Of a DNA stretch of 35,413 nucleotides, positions 1 through 8,946 are shown piece by piece (within the stretch, counting starts at the first letter, position 1; every line of letters starts with the position of its first letter). Under the pieces are notes generated by a model. That model saw nothing but the letters and a program-made list of their open reading frames with translations, did not search any database and was not told the DNA's origin. The DNA is taken from the NCBI GenBank assembly GCA_030428695.1, contig JAUIEM010000042.1, forward strand, positions 1 to 35,413, read 5' to 3'. The translations under genes and the position numbers were made by a program. The DNA is from a bacterium (GTDB taxonomy: Bacteria; Planctomycetota; J058; JAJDCP01).

Positions 1-1
1 G

Positions 2-1564
2 CCCCGGCGGGCCACCCCGCGCCCGGGCCGGCGCAAGGCTGCCCGCCCCCGCCGCGAGGCCGACGAGCCCGACGAGGAGCGCGCCCGCCGCGGACGCCGG
101 CGCCCGGCCCGCAAGACGCTCTGGGACCAGCTCGGCATCCCGCCGAAGGTCGGCATCGGCGCGATCGTCGGCGTGGTCGGCTTGCTGCTGCTCGTCATCG
201 TGATGTCCGCCGCCGAGCCCGACGACGCCGGCGACGGGTCGCTGCAGAGGACCTTCAACAGCGCGGTGAGGTCCTGGAACACGGTCTCCAAGCGCTCCCC
301 CGAGACGGTGCTGGGCGAGCTCGCCGAGGTCCGGAGCAGCCTGCAGAAGGTCGTCGCCCTCGGCGGCAGTTCCGCCGAGGAGCGCAAGCTGGTCGCGCAG
401 GCGGAAGAGCTGCTCGAGGGCGAGCTCGAGCGCAAGCTGCGCGAGGGCCTGCGCGAGTACCGCCTCGAGCTCGAGCAGAACGTCCAGGCGGCGCTGAACG
501 ACGCCGCGATCGAGCGCGCCCGCGGCCTGCTCGAGGCGCCGCCCGAGGTCTTCCAGAAAGAGGAGCGGGAGTGGCTCGCCCTCCGCCGCGAGGAAACCGA
601 GCAGTGCGCGCGCTTCGTCGCGCGGGCCGATGACTTCCTGCGCGACAACGGGCGCGCCCGCGACCTCACCACCCTGCGGCGCGGGTACGCCCTGTACAAG
701 AACGCGGACGCCGGGGTGATGACGCCTCAGTACAAGCGCTTCCAGCGCTGGTTCGGCGACCAGACCGCGCTCGCGGCCGAGCTGTTCTCCGGCATCCGCG
801 AGCTCGTGAACCGGGAGAAGACCAGCGAGGCGATGCCGGACTACAACCTGTTCCGGCTGATCCACACCGACGTCGAGGCCTTCCTCCAGAGCTGCAGCGT
901 CGAAGACCTGGTCGTCTTCGCCGTGCTCGACCCCGACCTCTACGGCCAGGTCGAGGTCGAGCTGCTCGCGACCATCCTCTCCGGCCAGCCGATGGGCACC
1001 GGCTTCTACGTCACCGACCGCTACGTCGTGACCAACAGCCACGTGGTCGGCGGCCTCGAGAACCTGCGCCTGCGCGGCCCGGACGGGGAGTTCGGCGGAA
1101 AGCTGGTCGCGCTCGACCCCGCGCTCGACCTCGCGTTGATCGAGGCCGACCGCGTGGGCGCGCCCCTCGGCTTCGGAGGCTCAGACGTCGCGGCCGGACG
1201 CACCGTGTACGCCTTCGGCTACGGGGCCTTCCTCGGCAAGAACGAGGTGCCGCTCCTCACGGCCGGCATCATCGCCGGGGTGCTGCCCGACCAGGAGGGC
1301 ATCGTCGTCGACGCCTCGATCAACCCCGGCAACAGCGGCGGCCCGCTGGTCGACGCCCGCGGCCGCTGGCTCGGCGTGGTCGTGGCCAAGAGCACCTCGA
1401 GCGCGGACGTCGACAGCCGCGGCATCGTGATCCACGGGGAGCGCGTGCGCGCCTGGCTCGCGCGGCAGGGGCTCCGCGACCTGCCGCGGGTCGCCGAGCA
1501 CCCGGGGAACCTGCCCTCCGAGGCGGCGCTGCGCGGGGCGACCGTCGCGATCCTCTTCCCCTGA
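2..1564 (+). CDS. Membrane-anchored trypsin-like (S1C/HtrA-type) serine protease, 5' end outside window
   Basis: The frame is open from base 2, so the gene begins upstream of the window; a GTG at 173 lies inside the membrane segment and is unlikely to be the true start. The visible N-terminus is very basic (many RR pairs, bases 2-115), followed by a hydrophobic span (bases about 145-205, KVGIGAIVGVVGLLLLVIV) that should anchor the protein with its bulk outside the cytoplasm. A charged helical region of about 230 residues precedes the protease domain. Counting from base 173, the triad is His about 290 (TNSHVV), Asp about 319 (ALDLALI) and Ser about 388 (PGNSGGPL), the classic chymotrypsin-fold order. 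No PDZ domain follows; the protein ends about 75 residues after the serine. HtrA-like proteases of this layout handle misfolded envelope proteins, but the substrate here is unknown. It converges on the sulfotransferase gene with 3 bp between the stops. Confidence 0.88.
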   Translation, partial: PRRATPRPGRRKAARPRREADEPDEERARRGRRRPARKTLWDQLGIPPKVGIGAIVGVVGLLLLVIVMSAAEPDDAGDGSLQRTFNSAVRSWNTVSKRSPETVLGELAEVRSSLQKVVALGGSSAEERKLVAQAEELLEGELERKLREGLREYRLELEQNVQAALNDAAIERARGLLEAPPEVFQKEEREWLALRREETEQCARFVARADDFLRDNGRARDLTTLRRGYALYKNADAGVMTPQYKRFQRWFGDQTALAAELFSGIRELVNREKTSEAMPDYNLFRLIHTDVEAFLQSCSVEDLVVFAVLDPDLYGQVEVELLATILSGQPMGTGFYVTDRYVVTNSHVVGGLENLRLRGPDGEFGGKLVALDPALDLALIEADRVGAPLGFGGSDVAAGRTVYAFGYGAFLGKNEVPLLTAGIIAGVLPDQEGIVVDASINPGNSGGPLVDARGRWLGVVVAKSTSSADVDSRGIVIHGERVRAWLARQGLRDLPRVAEHPGNLPSEAALRGATVAILFP

Positions 1565-1567
1565 GGC

Positions 1568-2437
1568 CTACGCGCCCGGGTCGAAGCTGTAGCCGAGCAC
1601 CGTGAGCGCCGGCGCGCTGACCTCTTCGAGCAGCGCGCGGTGGGCGGCCGGCAACGTGCGCCACTCCCCGCTGCTGCCCCGGCGGAAGTGCCGCCGCTGG
1701 ACCCCCGTCGCCCGGCTCCGCAGCCGCTCGAGCCGGCAGGCCTCGACCGCCTCCTCGACGCAGGCGAGGCGCACCGGCTGGAGGCTCGCGGCCAGCCCGG
1801 CCAGCACCCCGACCGGGTCGGCGCGGAGCGCTTCGTAGCGCACCAGCCGCGCTCTCCCGGCGCGCACCCAGGCGAGGGTCTTGCCGAGGCACTCGCGGTG
1901 GAAGTCCTCGGCGATGTAGCCGAGCACCGCCGGGCTGTCGAGCGGCTCGCCGAACATCGCGTGGGCCGGGCTCGTGCCGAGGCGTCCCTCCCGCTTCCAG
2001 CTCTCCCCGAGCGCCTGGATCCAGTGGTACAGCGAGACGAACACGTCCCCCGGATGCCGGGCCATCGTCACGAAGCGCAGGCCGTGCGTCGTCTCCAGCC
2101 GGACGACCCCGGGGCGCGGCAGGATGTGCTCGTGGCTGACGAAGGCGCCTGCGGGGAAGTCGCCGATGTGGCGCGCGGCGGTCGCGTCGAAGCTCGGGAT
2201 CGCGTACAGGTGGGCGAGCAGCGACTTCAGCCAGATATTCCCGGTCTTCGGCGAGCCACAGATCATGATCCGCAGCCGCGCGTGCTCGGTCGGGCACAGG
2301 GAGGAGGCCGTGAACGGCGTCACGAAGGCCAGGGGCGGGTAGATCCGCGCGGAGACCGACCGGGGCAGGGTCGATCCCGTGCGGAGGAACAGCCCCTGCA
2401 GGCGGTGCCGCAGCGCGGAGCGGACGTCTTCGAGCAT
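1568..2437 (-). CDS. PAPS-dependent sulfotransferase family protein
   Basis: A 289-residue protein with the two co-substrate loops of sulfotransferases: a 5'-phosphosulfate-binding loop at residues 61-71 (GSPKTGNIWLK, compare YPKSGTTW) and a 3'-phosphate-binding motif at 127-138 (RHPGDVFVSLYH). Histidines at 102 and 104 (SHEH) lie where the catalytic base is expected. The family transfers sulfate from PAPS to hydroxyl or amino groups of small molecules or glycans; the acceptor cannot be read from sequence. The frame is open upstream to 2617, but the start at 2437 is preferred: it has a GAGG ribosome site upstream, the residues before it are a low-complexity arginine-rich run, and a longer form would overlap the divergent SGNH gene. 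A sulfotransferase next to an SGNH hydrolase suggests cell-surface glycan or lipid modification, as inference only. Confidence 0.85.
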   Translation of the reverse strand: MLEDVRSALRHRLQGLFLRTGSTLPRSVSARIYPPLAFVTPFTASSLCPTEHARLRIMICGSPKTGNIWLKSLLAHLYAIPSFDATAARHIGDFPAGAFVSHEHILPRPGVVRLETTHGLRFVTMARHPGDVFVSLYHWIQALGESWKREGRLGTSPAHAMFGEPLDSPAVLGYIAEDFHRECLGKTLAWVRAGRARLVRYEALRADPVGVLAGLAASLQPVRLACVEEAVEACRLERLRSRATGVQRRHFRRGSSGEWRTLPAAHRALLEEVSAPALTVLGYSFDPGA

Positions 2438-2582
2438 GCCGGGGACCTCGAACGGAAGGGGCAGGAGGATGCCAGGCCGCGCGCCGTCTGTCCAGCCGCG
2501 ACCTCGGCTCGTGGGGCGTGCGACCCGGCCCTCGCGCGCGCGGCGCCGGCGCGGTACCCTGGGTCGAGCACGGGGGGCAGGG

Positions 2583-3635
2583 ATGAGCGGTCGACGCTGG
2601 GTTTTCCGCGCGGTCATGCTGGCGCTGGCCGCGGCGATCGCGTTCGGGGGCTATCTGCTCTACCGCCGTTGGATCGTCGTCGGCTGGCGCACCAACGCCC
2701 TGTACACCCCCCTCGGCGCCCGCCTCTCCCCCCACGCCGGCCGCCTGCGCCTGATGACCGACCCGCTGACCGGCTACCGCAACTTCCCGGAGCAGGAGCA
2801 CCCCTACCGCGTCGACCAGCGCGGCTTCCGCCCGACCAGCGCGGACACGACGGGCGCGCTCGCCTACGTGCTCGGCGGCTCGACGGCCTTCGGCCACTCG
2901 GTCTTCGCCGACAGCCTGACCTTCGCCGCGCTCCTCGACCGTCGGTTGACCGGCTACCATGTCCGCAACGCGGGGGTGGTCGGCTTTCTCTCGGGGCAGG
3001 AGCTCGCGTTGATGGTCCACCGTCTCGACGCCGACCGGCCCGCGCTGTACATCGTCGTCGACGGGTGGAACGACATGTTCTGCCCCTACGTCGTCACGGA
3101 GAAGTGGCCGGCGCGCCTGTCCTTCGGGGTCAACAACAACATCGACCGCATGGCGGCGACCCTCGCCGGCTACATCGCCGACGATCCGCGCACGACCCCG
3201 GAGCTCCTGAGCATCCCCTCCCCGGTCGCGCCGGTCGACGTCGAGGGCTGCCTGCGGCGCGGCCGCGAGACCTACACCGCCAACCTCGAGCGCATGGCCG
3301 CCTTCGCCTCGGCGCGCGGGGCGCGGCTGCTGGTCGTCTTCCAGCCGGAAGCGTCGGTGCGGCCCGGCTTGCTGGAGGATGAGGCGAAGGTCGCCGGCAC
3401 CCGGCTCTGGCAGGTCTACGCCCGGAAGGGGGGCCCGCACCACTACGCGGAGCTGGTCGCCGCCGCCCGGGCCTTCTGCGAGGAGCGCGGCATCCCGAGC
3501 CTCGATCTGCTCACGGACCCGAGGTGGACCGAGGGGAGCGAGCCGCTGTTCGTCGACCCGGTGCATCCCAACGCCCGGGGCCACGCGCTGATCGCCGAGG
3601 GAATCGCCCGCAAGCTCGAGGAGCTCGGCTGGTGA
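2583..3635 (+). CDS. Membrane-anchored SGNH/GDSL-type hydrolase
   Basis: A 350-residue protein with an N-terminal signal anchor (residues 8-28, hydrophobic after MSGRR) and the SGNH blocks in order: GGST with nucleophile Ser100 (block I), NAGVVG with Gly131 (block II), GWND with Asn163 (block III), and DPVHPNARGH with Asp325 and His328 (block V). This family removes acyl groups from lipids, polysaccharides or peptidoglycan; the anchor places the domain outside the cytoplasmic membrane. The start at 2583 opens the membrane segment directly; the upstream frame is low-complexity arginine-rich and overlaps the divergent gene. A -10-like TACCCT sits 22 bp before the start at 2555-2560, without a clear -35. 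The stop abuts the stop of the convergent flavoprotein gene with no gap. A surface-glycan O-deacylase working with the neighbouring sulfotransferase is an attractive but unproven role. Confidence 0.85.
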   Translation: MSGRRWVFRAVMLALAAAIAFGGYLLYRRWIVVGWRTNALYTPLGARLSPHAGRLRLMTDPLTGYRNFPEQEHPYRVDQRGFRPTSADTTGALAYVLGGSTAFGHSVFADSLTFAALLDRRLTGYHVRNAGVVGFLSGQELALMVHRLDADRPALYIVVDGWNDMFCPYVVTEKWPARLSFGVNNNIDRMAATLAGYIADDPRTTPELLSIPSPVAPVDVEGCLRRGRETYTANLERMAAFASARGARLLVVFQPEASVRPGLLEDEAKVAGTRLWQVYARKGGPHHYAELVAAARAFCEERGIPSLDLLTDPRWTEGSEPLFVDPVHPNARGHALIAEGIARKLEELGW

Positions 3636-4640
3636 TCAGCTGCGGTGGGCGGCGAGCACCTGCTCCCGGCGGCGCATGCGCAGCCGGCGGTTGATCTCGT
3701 CGGCGGCGTCGACCGCCTCGTCCCAGGCGGTGTAGATCTGCATCTTGCGGCCGCTGACCAGGTCGCCGACGACGAACAGGCCGGGCACGCTGCTCTCGTA
3801 CTTCTCCCCGACCACCGCCTTGCCCTTCGCGTCGACCTCGCCGCCGACCGCGAGCAGCAGCTGGTTGTAGGCGATGATGCCGAGGGAGACGATCGAGCAG
3901 GTCGTCGCGACCTCGCTGCCGTCCGCGAGGACGTAGCCCTGCAGGCCCTCCTTGCGGGCTTCGCCGAGGATCTTCGCGATCGGGGAGCGGTGGATCGTCA
4001 TGCCGTAGGCCGCGGCGAGCTCGAGCACCTCGTCGGAGAAGCGCTCGGCCAGGCCGTTGGTCAGGATCGACACGCCCTCGTGACCGTAGCGCTCGATCAG
4101 CATCGCCGCGATGTGGATCGCCGTCCCGCTCGCGCCGATGATCGAGAGCTGCTTGCCGATGGTCTTGTGGCCGTCGCAGCGGATGCAGTACAGCACGTCG
4201 TACTTGTTCGCGAAGGGCAGGATCGGCTTGATGCTGCCGCCGATCTCCGGCTGCACGTCCATGATCCCGGTCGCGAGCACGACGAAGGAGGCGGTGACGC
4301 TGCCCTCCTCCTTGCGCGCCGCCCAGGTCAGGCGGAAGCCCTCGTCGCAGCGCTCCAGAGCGGTGACCGCGCCCTTGATGTGGGAAGCGCAGGAGGCGAG
4401 CTCGGGCTGCTCGTCCAGCCAGGCGAGGGTGGTCTTCGAGGTCGAGGTGATCGGCTTCTTCAGGTCGTGCATGCCCGGCACGTTGTCGACCTCCGCGACC
4501 CACATCGCCCGGCCCTTGCGCTTGGTGGTCGCGTCGCCGGAAAACAACACGCAGCGGTCGCGGTTCAGGACCCCGCGCAGGAAGGCCATCGTGCCCGCGC
4601 CGCCGGCGCCGATCACGGCCAGGTCGTAGTGCTCGCTCAT
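3636..4640 (-). CDS. Thioredoxin-reductase-like FAD/NAD(P)-dependent oxidoreductase
   Basis: The last gene of a four-gene minus-strand operon; 334 residues, close to the usual length of low-molecular-weight thioredoxin reductases. It shows an FAD Rossmann motif at residues 10-17 (IGAGGAGT), the ATG motif at 123-125, a redox-type CxxC at 152-155 (CIRCDGH, compare CATCDG in TrxB), a second nucleotide-binding motif at about 168-173 (IGASGT), and the C-terminal GD FAD motif (VVGDLVSGRKMQ). The internal CxxC suggests dithiol or disulfide chemistry with an unidentified partner. The N-terminal FAD strand lacks the usual acidic residue pattern and carries a lysine/arginine-rich loop (TTKRKGRAMW), so it is not a routine TrxB. 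Its ATG overlaps the stop of the preceding gene as ATGA, implying translational coupling. It may supply or drain electrons for the two flavoproteins upstream. Confidence 0.82.
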   Translation of the reverse strand: MSEHYDLAVIGAGGAGTMAFLRGVLNRDRCVLFSGDATTKRKGRAMWVAEVDNVPGMHDLKKPITSTSKTTLAWLDEQPELASCASHIKGAVTALERCDEGFRLTWAARKEEGSVTASFVVLATGIMDVQPEIGGSIKPILPFANKYDVLYCIRCDGHKTIGKQLSIIGASGTAIHIAAMLIERYGHEGVSILTNGLAERFSDEVLELAAAYGMTIHRSPIAKILGEARKEGLQGYVLADGSEVATTCSIVSLGIIAYNQLLLAVGGEVDAKGKAVVGEKYESSVPGLFVVGDLVSGRKMQIYTAWDEAVDAADEINRRLRMRRREQVLAAHRS

Positions 4641-6139
4641 CGCTTCCTCCGCTTCGTCCGCAGCATCGTCTCCGCCGCCAACGCACCGGCCCGGCCCCGC
4701 AAGCCTCCGCCCGGATGGCAGCCGCTGCCGCCGAGCCACAGGCCGGGCAGCGGCGTGGCATAGCGCGCGCAGCTCGCCGTCGGGCGCATGAACAAGAGCT
4801 GGTCGAGGGCGTGCTCGCCGTGGTGGATGTGCCCGCCCGCGAGCCCGTAGCGCCGCTCGAGGTCGACCGGCGTGAGCAGCTCGCGCGCGCGGATCTGCCC
4901 GGGCAGCCCGGGGCAGGCCTCGGCGAGCTGCGCGATCACCGCCTCGGCGAAGCTCTCCCGGGCCGCCTCCCAGCCCCCTTCGAGGGCGTACGGCACGCCG
5001 TGGATCAGCACCGACACGCTCGCGTGCCCGTCCGGCGCCAGGGCGGGATCGGCGACCGAGGGCACGCGCAGCTCGAGGGCCGGTCGCTCCGGCAGCCGCC
5101 CGAACTTCAGCGCGTCGTAGGCCCGCTCGAGGTCGTTGAGCCCGGCCGCCGTGCGCAGGGCCTCGACGGAAGTTCCGTCGGCGAGCTGCAGGACGCCCTC
5201 GAGCCCGAGGTGCAGCTTGGCGCTGGTGCCGCGGGCGCGGATGGCGCGAATCTCCCCGGCGAAGCGCGAGGGCAGGTGCTGCTCGCCGACCAGCCGCAGG
5301 AAGGTGCTCTTCGGGTCGCAGGTCGCGAGCACCCGCGCGGCCGCTTCCGTGCCGCCGTTCTCCAGCCGCACGCCCGAGACCGCGCCGCCCTCCAGGGTGA
5401 TCGCCGCGACCTTCGCGCTCGTGCGCAGCTCCGCCCCCGCCGCCCGGGCCGCGTCGGCCAGGGCCGCGCTGAGGGCCGCCCCGCCGCCGAGAAGCTCGCG
5501 GCCGGCGCAGCACTCCCGCAGCAGCAGGTTGGCGGCGGTGCCGGCCGACCAGGGGCCGGTGAAGGCGCCGCGCAGCGCGGGCGCCGCGACCGCCGCGCGC
5601 AGGGTCTCGTCGCCGAGGGCGTCGCGCATCCAGTCCGCCACGCACATCGGCCCGAGGCGCAACAGCTCGGTCATGTCCCGGGCGCCGAGCCGGCGCACCG
5701 CCATGCCGGTCAGCATCAGCGGCCAGTAGGAACCGAGCGGATCGAGGGGCGCGCTTTGCATCAGCTTGCGGATCGGCCCGCGCACCCGGCGCAGGAAGCC
5801 CCGGAAGGCCGCGTAGCGCGCGACCTCCGCTTCCTCCACCCCCGCCACCTCCTCGCCGCACAGCCGGAGCACGCCCTCTTCCCGCGGCACCAGCACCGCG
5901 ACGGGCTGCTCCCGCCAGCGCAGCTCGAGGCCGAGCCGGCCCGTCAGCTCCTCGGAGACCAGCGAGGTGTCGTCGAGGATGCCCGGCACGGCGTAGCCTT
6001 CCCCGAAGTCCTCCCGGGCGCCGAGGCCGCCGACCCGGTCGCGGGCCTCGAGCACCAGCACCTGCCGCCCGCCCCGGGCGAGCAGGGTCGCCGCCGTCAG
6101 GCCGTTGATGCCGGCCCCGATCACGATCACCCGGCTCAT
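4637..6139 (-). CDS. Phytoene-desaturase-like FAD oxidoreductase (COG1233 type), paralogue 2
   Basis: A 500-residue flavoprotein beginning with an FAD-binding beta-alpha-beta unit (VIGAGINGLTAATLLARGG, then VLEARDRVGG) and ending with the family's C-terminal FAD-contacting segment, here GGSGCHPGGG about 30 residues from the end. The region between (for example CDPKSTFLRLVGEQHLP) parallels the preceding gene (GADPHLTFLRLVGEKHLP), so the two are diverged tandem paralogues. Members of this superfamily include carotenoid desaturases and isomerases and the PYROXD2 group of unknown function. No other carotenoid gene (crtB, crtE) is nearby, so crtI is not assigned. Start and stop overlap both neighbours by 4 bp (ATGA), so the gene is embedded in the operon. 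Compared with paralogue 1 it is shorter and less conserved. Confidence 0.85.
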   Translation of the reverse strand: MSRVIVIGAGINGLTAATLLARGGRQVLVLEARDRVGGLGAREDFGEGYAVPGILDDTSLVSEELTGRLGLELRWREQPVAVLVPREEGVLRLCGEEVAGVEEAEVARYAAFRGFLRRVRGPIRKLMQSAPLDPLGSYWPLMLTGMAVRRLGARDMTELLRLGPMCVADWMRDALGDETLRAAVAAPALRGAFTGPWSAGTAANLLLRECCAGRELLGGGAALSAALADAARAAGAELRTSAKVAAITLEGGAVSGVRLENGGTEAAARVLATCDPKSTFLRLVGEQHLPSRFAGEIRAIRARGTSAKLHLGLEGVLQLADGTSVEALRTAAGLNDLERAYDALKFGRLPERPALELRVPSVADPALAPDGHASVSVLIHGVPYALEGGWEAARESFAEAVIAQLAEACPGLPGQIRARELLTPVDLERRYGLAGGHIHHGEHALDQLLFMRPTASCARYATPLPGLWLGGSGCHPGGGLRGRAGALAAETMLRTKRRKR

Positions 6140-7725
6140 AGCGCCCGCTCCTTGAGCATGCGCCGGGCGGCGAGCATGCCCGGGGCGCCCATCACGCCGC
6201 CGCCGGGATGGGTGCCGCTGCCGCACATCCACAGCCGCTTGATCGGCGTCCGGTAGCGCGCCCAGCCCGGCACCGGGCGCAGGAAGAAGAGCTGCTCGAG
6301 GCTGAGCTCGCCGTGGAAGATGTTGCCCTCGGTCAGCCCGAAGTCCTGCTCGAGGTCCCAGGGTGTCAGCACTTGACGGTGAAGGATGCGCTCCTTCAGC
6401 CCCGGCGCGTACTCCTCGAGGGTGTCGACGACCGTGTCCCCGAAGGCCTCGCGCTTGTCCGGCCAGGTCTCGGGCCCGTCGGCGAGGTGGTACGGCGCGT
6501 ACTGCACGAAGCAGGACATCACGTGCTTGCCCGGCGGCGCGACGCTCGGATCGGTCAGGCTGGGGATCACGACGTTGAGGTAGGGCCGCCGCGAGTACAT
6601 GCCGTACTTCGCCTCGTCGTAGGCCCGGTCGAGGTAGGCGAGGCTCGGGGCGATCGCGATGTCCCCGCGGATGTGCAGCCCGTCCCCGGGCCTGCAGGTG
6701 AAGTCCGGCAGGCTGTCGAGGGCGAGGTTGACCTTCCCCGAGCTGCCGCGCATGCGGTAGCGCTTGACCGCGCCGACGAACTCGTCCGGCAGGTGCTTCT
6801 CGCCGACCAGGCGCAGGAAGGTCAGGTGCGGGTCGGCCCCGGAGACCACGCAGCGCGCCTCGAGCTCGGTGCCGTCCTCGAGCACGACGCCGGTCGCGCT
6901 GCCACCCTCGAGCAGCACCTGCGCGACCGGCGCCTCGGTGCGGATCTCGACGCCGTAGCCGCGGGCCGCGCTCGCGATCGCCAGGCTGATCTGCCCGGTG
7001 CCGCCCTTGCTGAAGCCCCACGCCCGGAAGGCGCCGTCGATCTCGCCCATGTAGTGGTGGAGGAGGACGTAGGCCGTGCCCGGCGAACGCACCCCGAGGT
7101 AGGTGCCGATGATCCCGCTGCAGGCCATCGGCGCCATCAGCTGGTCGGATGTGAACCACTCGCTGAGGAAGTCGACCGCGCTCATCGTCATCATCTTGAC
7201 CATGCGCACGAGCTTGTCGCGCCCCATCCCCCGGAAACGCTGGCCGAGCGCCAGCAGCGAGCCGAGCTGGGCGGGGGAGAAGCTGGTCGGGTCGGGGGGA
7301 TCGGTGTCGATGATCGGCTTGACCGCGTGGGCCATCTTCCCCATCGCCTTCGAGAACTCCGGGTAGACCTCGGCGTCCTCGGGGGCGAAGGCGGCGATCT
7401 CGCGGCGCGTCTTGTTGACGTCCGGCCAGCGCACCAGCCCCGGGCCCTCGAGCTGGGGCGTGAAGGAGCACTCGAGCGGCAGGATCTCGAGCCCGTGGCG
7501 CGGCAGCTCGAGGTCGCGGATCAGCTGCGGGCGCAGCAGGCTGACCACGTAGGAGCAGACCGAGTACTTGAAGCCCGGATACACCTCCTCGGTCACCGCC
7601 GCCCCGCCGAGCACGTGGCGCCTCTCGAGCACCAGCACCTTGCGCCCGGCCTTGGCCAGGTAGGCGGCGCAGACCAGGCCGTTGTGGCCGCCGCCGATCA
7701 CGATGCAGTCGTAGCGTTTCCCCAT
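6136..7725 (-). CDS. PYROXD2-like FAD oxidoreductase (COG1233 type), paralogue 1
   Basis: A 529-residue flavoprotein that resembles the PYROXD2 group within the phytoene-dehydrogenase-like superfamily. The N-terminus has the dinucleotide-binding motif at residues 8-16 (VIGGGHNGL) and the glutamate-ending second strand followed by LGGAAVTEE. The C-terminus carries the matching FAD segment CGSGTHPGGGVMGAPG about 28 residues from the end. It is long and collinear with the PYROXD2 form, whose substrate is unknown. The start at 7725 lies 1 bp after the stop of the upstream GcvT-like gene, and its own stop overlaps the next start by 4 bp, so all four genes should be made from one message. A catalytic partnership with the methyltransferase and the downstream CxxC flavoprotein is inference from operon structure. 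Confidence 0.88.
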   Translation of the reverse strand: MGKRYDCIVIGGGHNGLVCAAYLAKAGRKVLVLERRHVLGGAAVTEEVYPGFKYSVCSYVVSLLRPQLIRDLELPRHGLEILPLECSFTPQLEGPGLVRWPDVNKTRREIAAFAPEDAEVYPEFSKAMGKMAHAVKPIIDTDPPDPTSFSPAQLGSLLALGQRFRGMGRDKLVRMVKMMTMSAVDFLSEWFTSDQLMAPMACSGIIGTYLGVRSPGTAYVLLHHYMGEIDGAFRAWGFSKGGTGQISLAIASAARGYGVEIRTEAPVAQVLLEGGSATGVVLEDGTELEARCVVSGADPHLTFLRLVGEKHLPDEFVGAVKRYRMRGSSGKVNLALDSLPDFTCRPGDGLHIRGDIAIAPSLAYLDRAYDEAKYGMYSRRPYLNVVIPSLTDPSVAPPGKHVMSCFVQYAPYHLADGPETWPDKREAFGDTVVDTLEEYAPGLKERILHRQVLTPWDLEQDFGLTEGNIFHGELSLEQLFFLRPVPGWARYRTPIKRLWMCGSGTHPGGGVMGAPGMLAARRMLKERAL

Positions 7726-7726
7726 C

Positions 7727-8914
7727 TCAGGCTCGCTTCCGCTCGGGGTCGAAGAAGGGCGTCTTGACCACCCGCGCCGGCACGGTGTGGCGGGTCCACT
7801 CCACCGTCAGCTCGAAGTCGAGCACCGTGCCCGGCTCGCGGTAGGGGCCGTGCACCGAGGCGAGGGCGATGTTCTTCTTCAGGGTCGGCGACCAGGTGCC
7901 GCTGGTCGCGCGCCCGACCTGCATCCCGTCGTAGTACAGCGGCACCGGCGTGCGCCAGGCGGCGGTCGGCACCGAAGGCGGCAGGCCGTAGCTCTCGTAG
8001 ACCCGCTCGACCGCCGGCCAGTCGACCTCGAGGCCGACCAGGGCCCAGCGCGGCTTCTCCGCCTTCGCCGCACGCAGCGCGTCGCCGCCGACGAAGACCC
8101 GCTTGCCGGGCTTGACCGTCCAGCCGAGGCCGAGCTCGTAGGGGCTGGACTTCTGGGCCTCGATCTGCGCCTCGCGGGCGCTGGTGTAGTCGCAGCCGTT
8201 CAGCACGAAGCCCGCCTCGATGCGGGTGATGTCGAGGGTGTCGAGGCCGATCGGCTCGATGCCCCAGGCCTTGCCCTCGCCGACCAGGGCGTCCCACAGC
8301 GGCAGGGCGTGCTCCTTGCCCACCCACAGCTCGTAGCCGAGGTCGCCGGTGTAGCCGGTCCGTGAGATGTGGCCGGGGAAGCCGTCGAACTGCGCCTCGA
8401 CGATGCCGAAGAAGCGCAGCTTGTCGAGGTCGGCATCGCAGACCTGGCGCAGGATGTCCCGGGAGGTCGGCCCCTGCAGCGCGAGGGCGGCGGTCGCGGC
8501 GGTGATGTCCTCGATCGCGACGTCGAAGGGGCGGGCGTGGCGGCGGAACCAGGCGAGCGCGGGCAGGGCGCTGGTCACCCGGTAGTGCTCCTTGCCGAGC
8601 CGGGCGCAGGTGCCGTCGTCGAGGATCATGCCCTCGTCGTCGCACCAGCACAGGTAGTGCATCCGCCCGCTCTTCATCTTCTGGACCGGGCGGCTGAGCA
8701 CCCGCGACAGGAAACGCCCCGCGTCCCTGCCGCGCACGTCGTACTTGAACAGCGGCGTGACGTCGAGCAGGCCGGCGGCCTGGCGCACGGCGTTGTACTC
8801 GCGCTCGGGGCTCAGGCCGTAGACGCAGGGGGCGCAGTAGCCGGCCCAGTCCTTCCAGCGGTAGCTGATGCACAGCGCCTGCGTGCGGGGATGGAAGGGC
8901 GTGGGAATCGGCAT
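7727..8914 (-). CDS. GcvT-like aminomethyltransferase family protein, first gene of redox operon
   Basis: A 395-residue member of the folate-binding GcvT superfamily. Family landmarks in order: an AVR-x-x-AGLLDVTP segment at 42-54 (compare AVR..GLFDVSHM), the DD pair at 99-100 (MILDDGT, equivalent to the catalytic aspartate region of T-protein), LQGPTSRDIL at 146-155, RTGYTGDLGYEL at 185-196, and RIEAGFVLNGCDY. T-protein moves the methylene group from aminomethyl-lipoyl H-protein to tetrahydrofolate; relatives demethylate dimethylglycine, sarcosine or DMSP. No gcvH, gcvP or lipoyl protein is present, so glycine cleavage itself is not supported. The N-terminus has an unusual cysteine pair (YCAPC, 26-30) and CWC at 89-91. 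The start at 8914 is chosen because a promoter lies just upstream and the longer open frame runs antisense to other genes. It heads the four-gene operon down to 3636. Confidence 0.87.
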   Translation of the reverse strand: MPIPTPFHPRTQALCISYRWKDWAGYCAPCVYGLSPEREYNAVRQAAGLLDVTPLFKYDVRGRDAGRFLSRVLSRPVQKMKSGRMHYLCWCDDEGMILDDGTCARLGKEHYRVTSALPALAWFRRHARPFDVAIEDITAATAALALQGPTSRDILRQVCDADLDKLRFFGIVEAQFDGFPGHISRTGYTGDLGYELWVGKEHALPLWDALVGEGKAWGIEPIGLDTLDITRIEAGFVLNGCDYTSAREAQIEAQKSSPYELGLGWTVKPGKRVFVGGDALRAAKAEKPRWALVGLEVDWPAVERVYESYGLPPSVPTAAWRTPVPLYYDGMQVGRATSGTWSPTLKKNIALASVHGPYREPGTVLDFELTVEWTRHTVPARVVKTPFFDPERKRA

Positions 8915-8946
8915 CGCGGGTGCCTGCGCAGCATGGGAAAGCGCAC

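Noticed and set aside
1320..3584. A 754-codon minus-strand open frame
   Set aside because: It is antisense to the protease and SGNH genes, is rich in Arg/Ala/Pro typical of shadow frames in GC-rich DNA, and shows no domain.
4637..7725. Naming the two flavoproteins crtI/crtN (carotenoid desaturases)
   Set aside because: No phytoene synthase or other carotenoid gene is present, and the operon partners point elsewhere; paralogue 1 looks more like PYROXD2.
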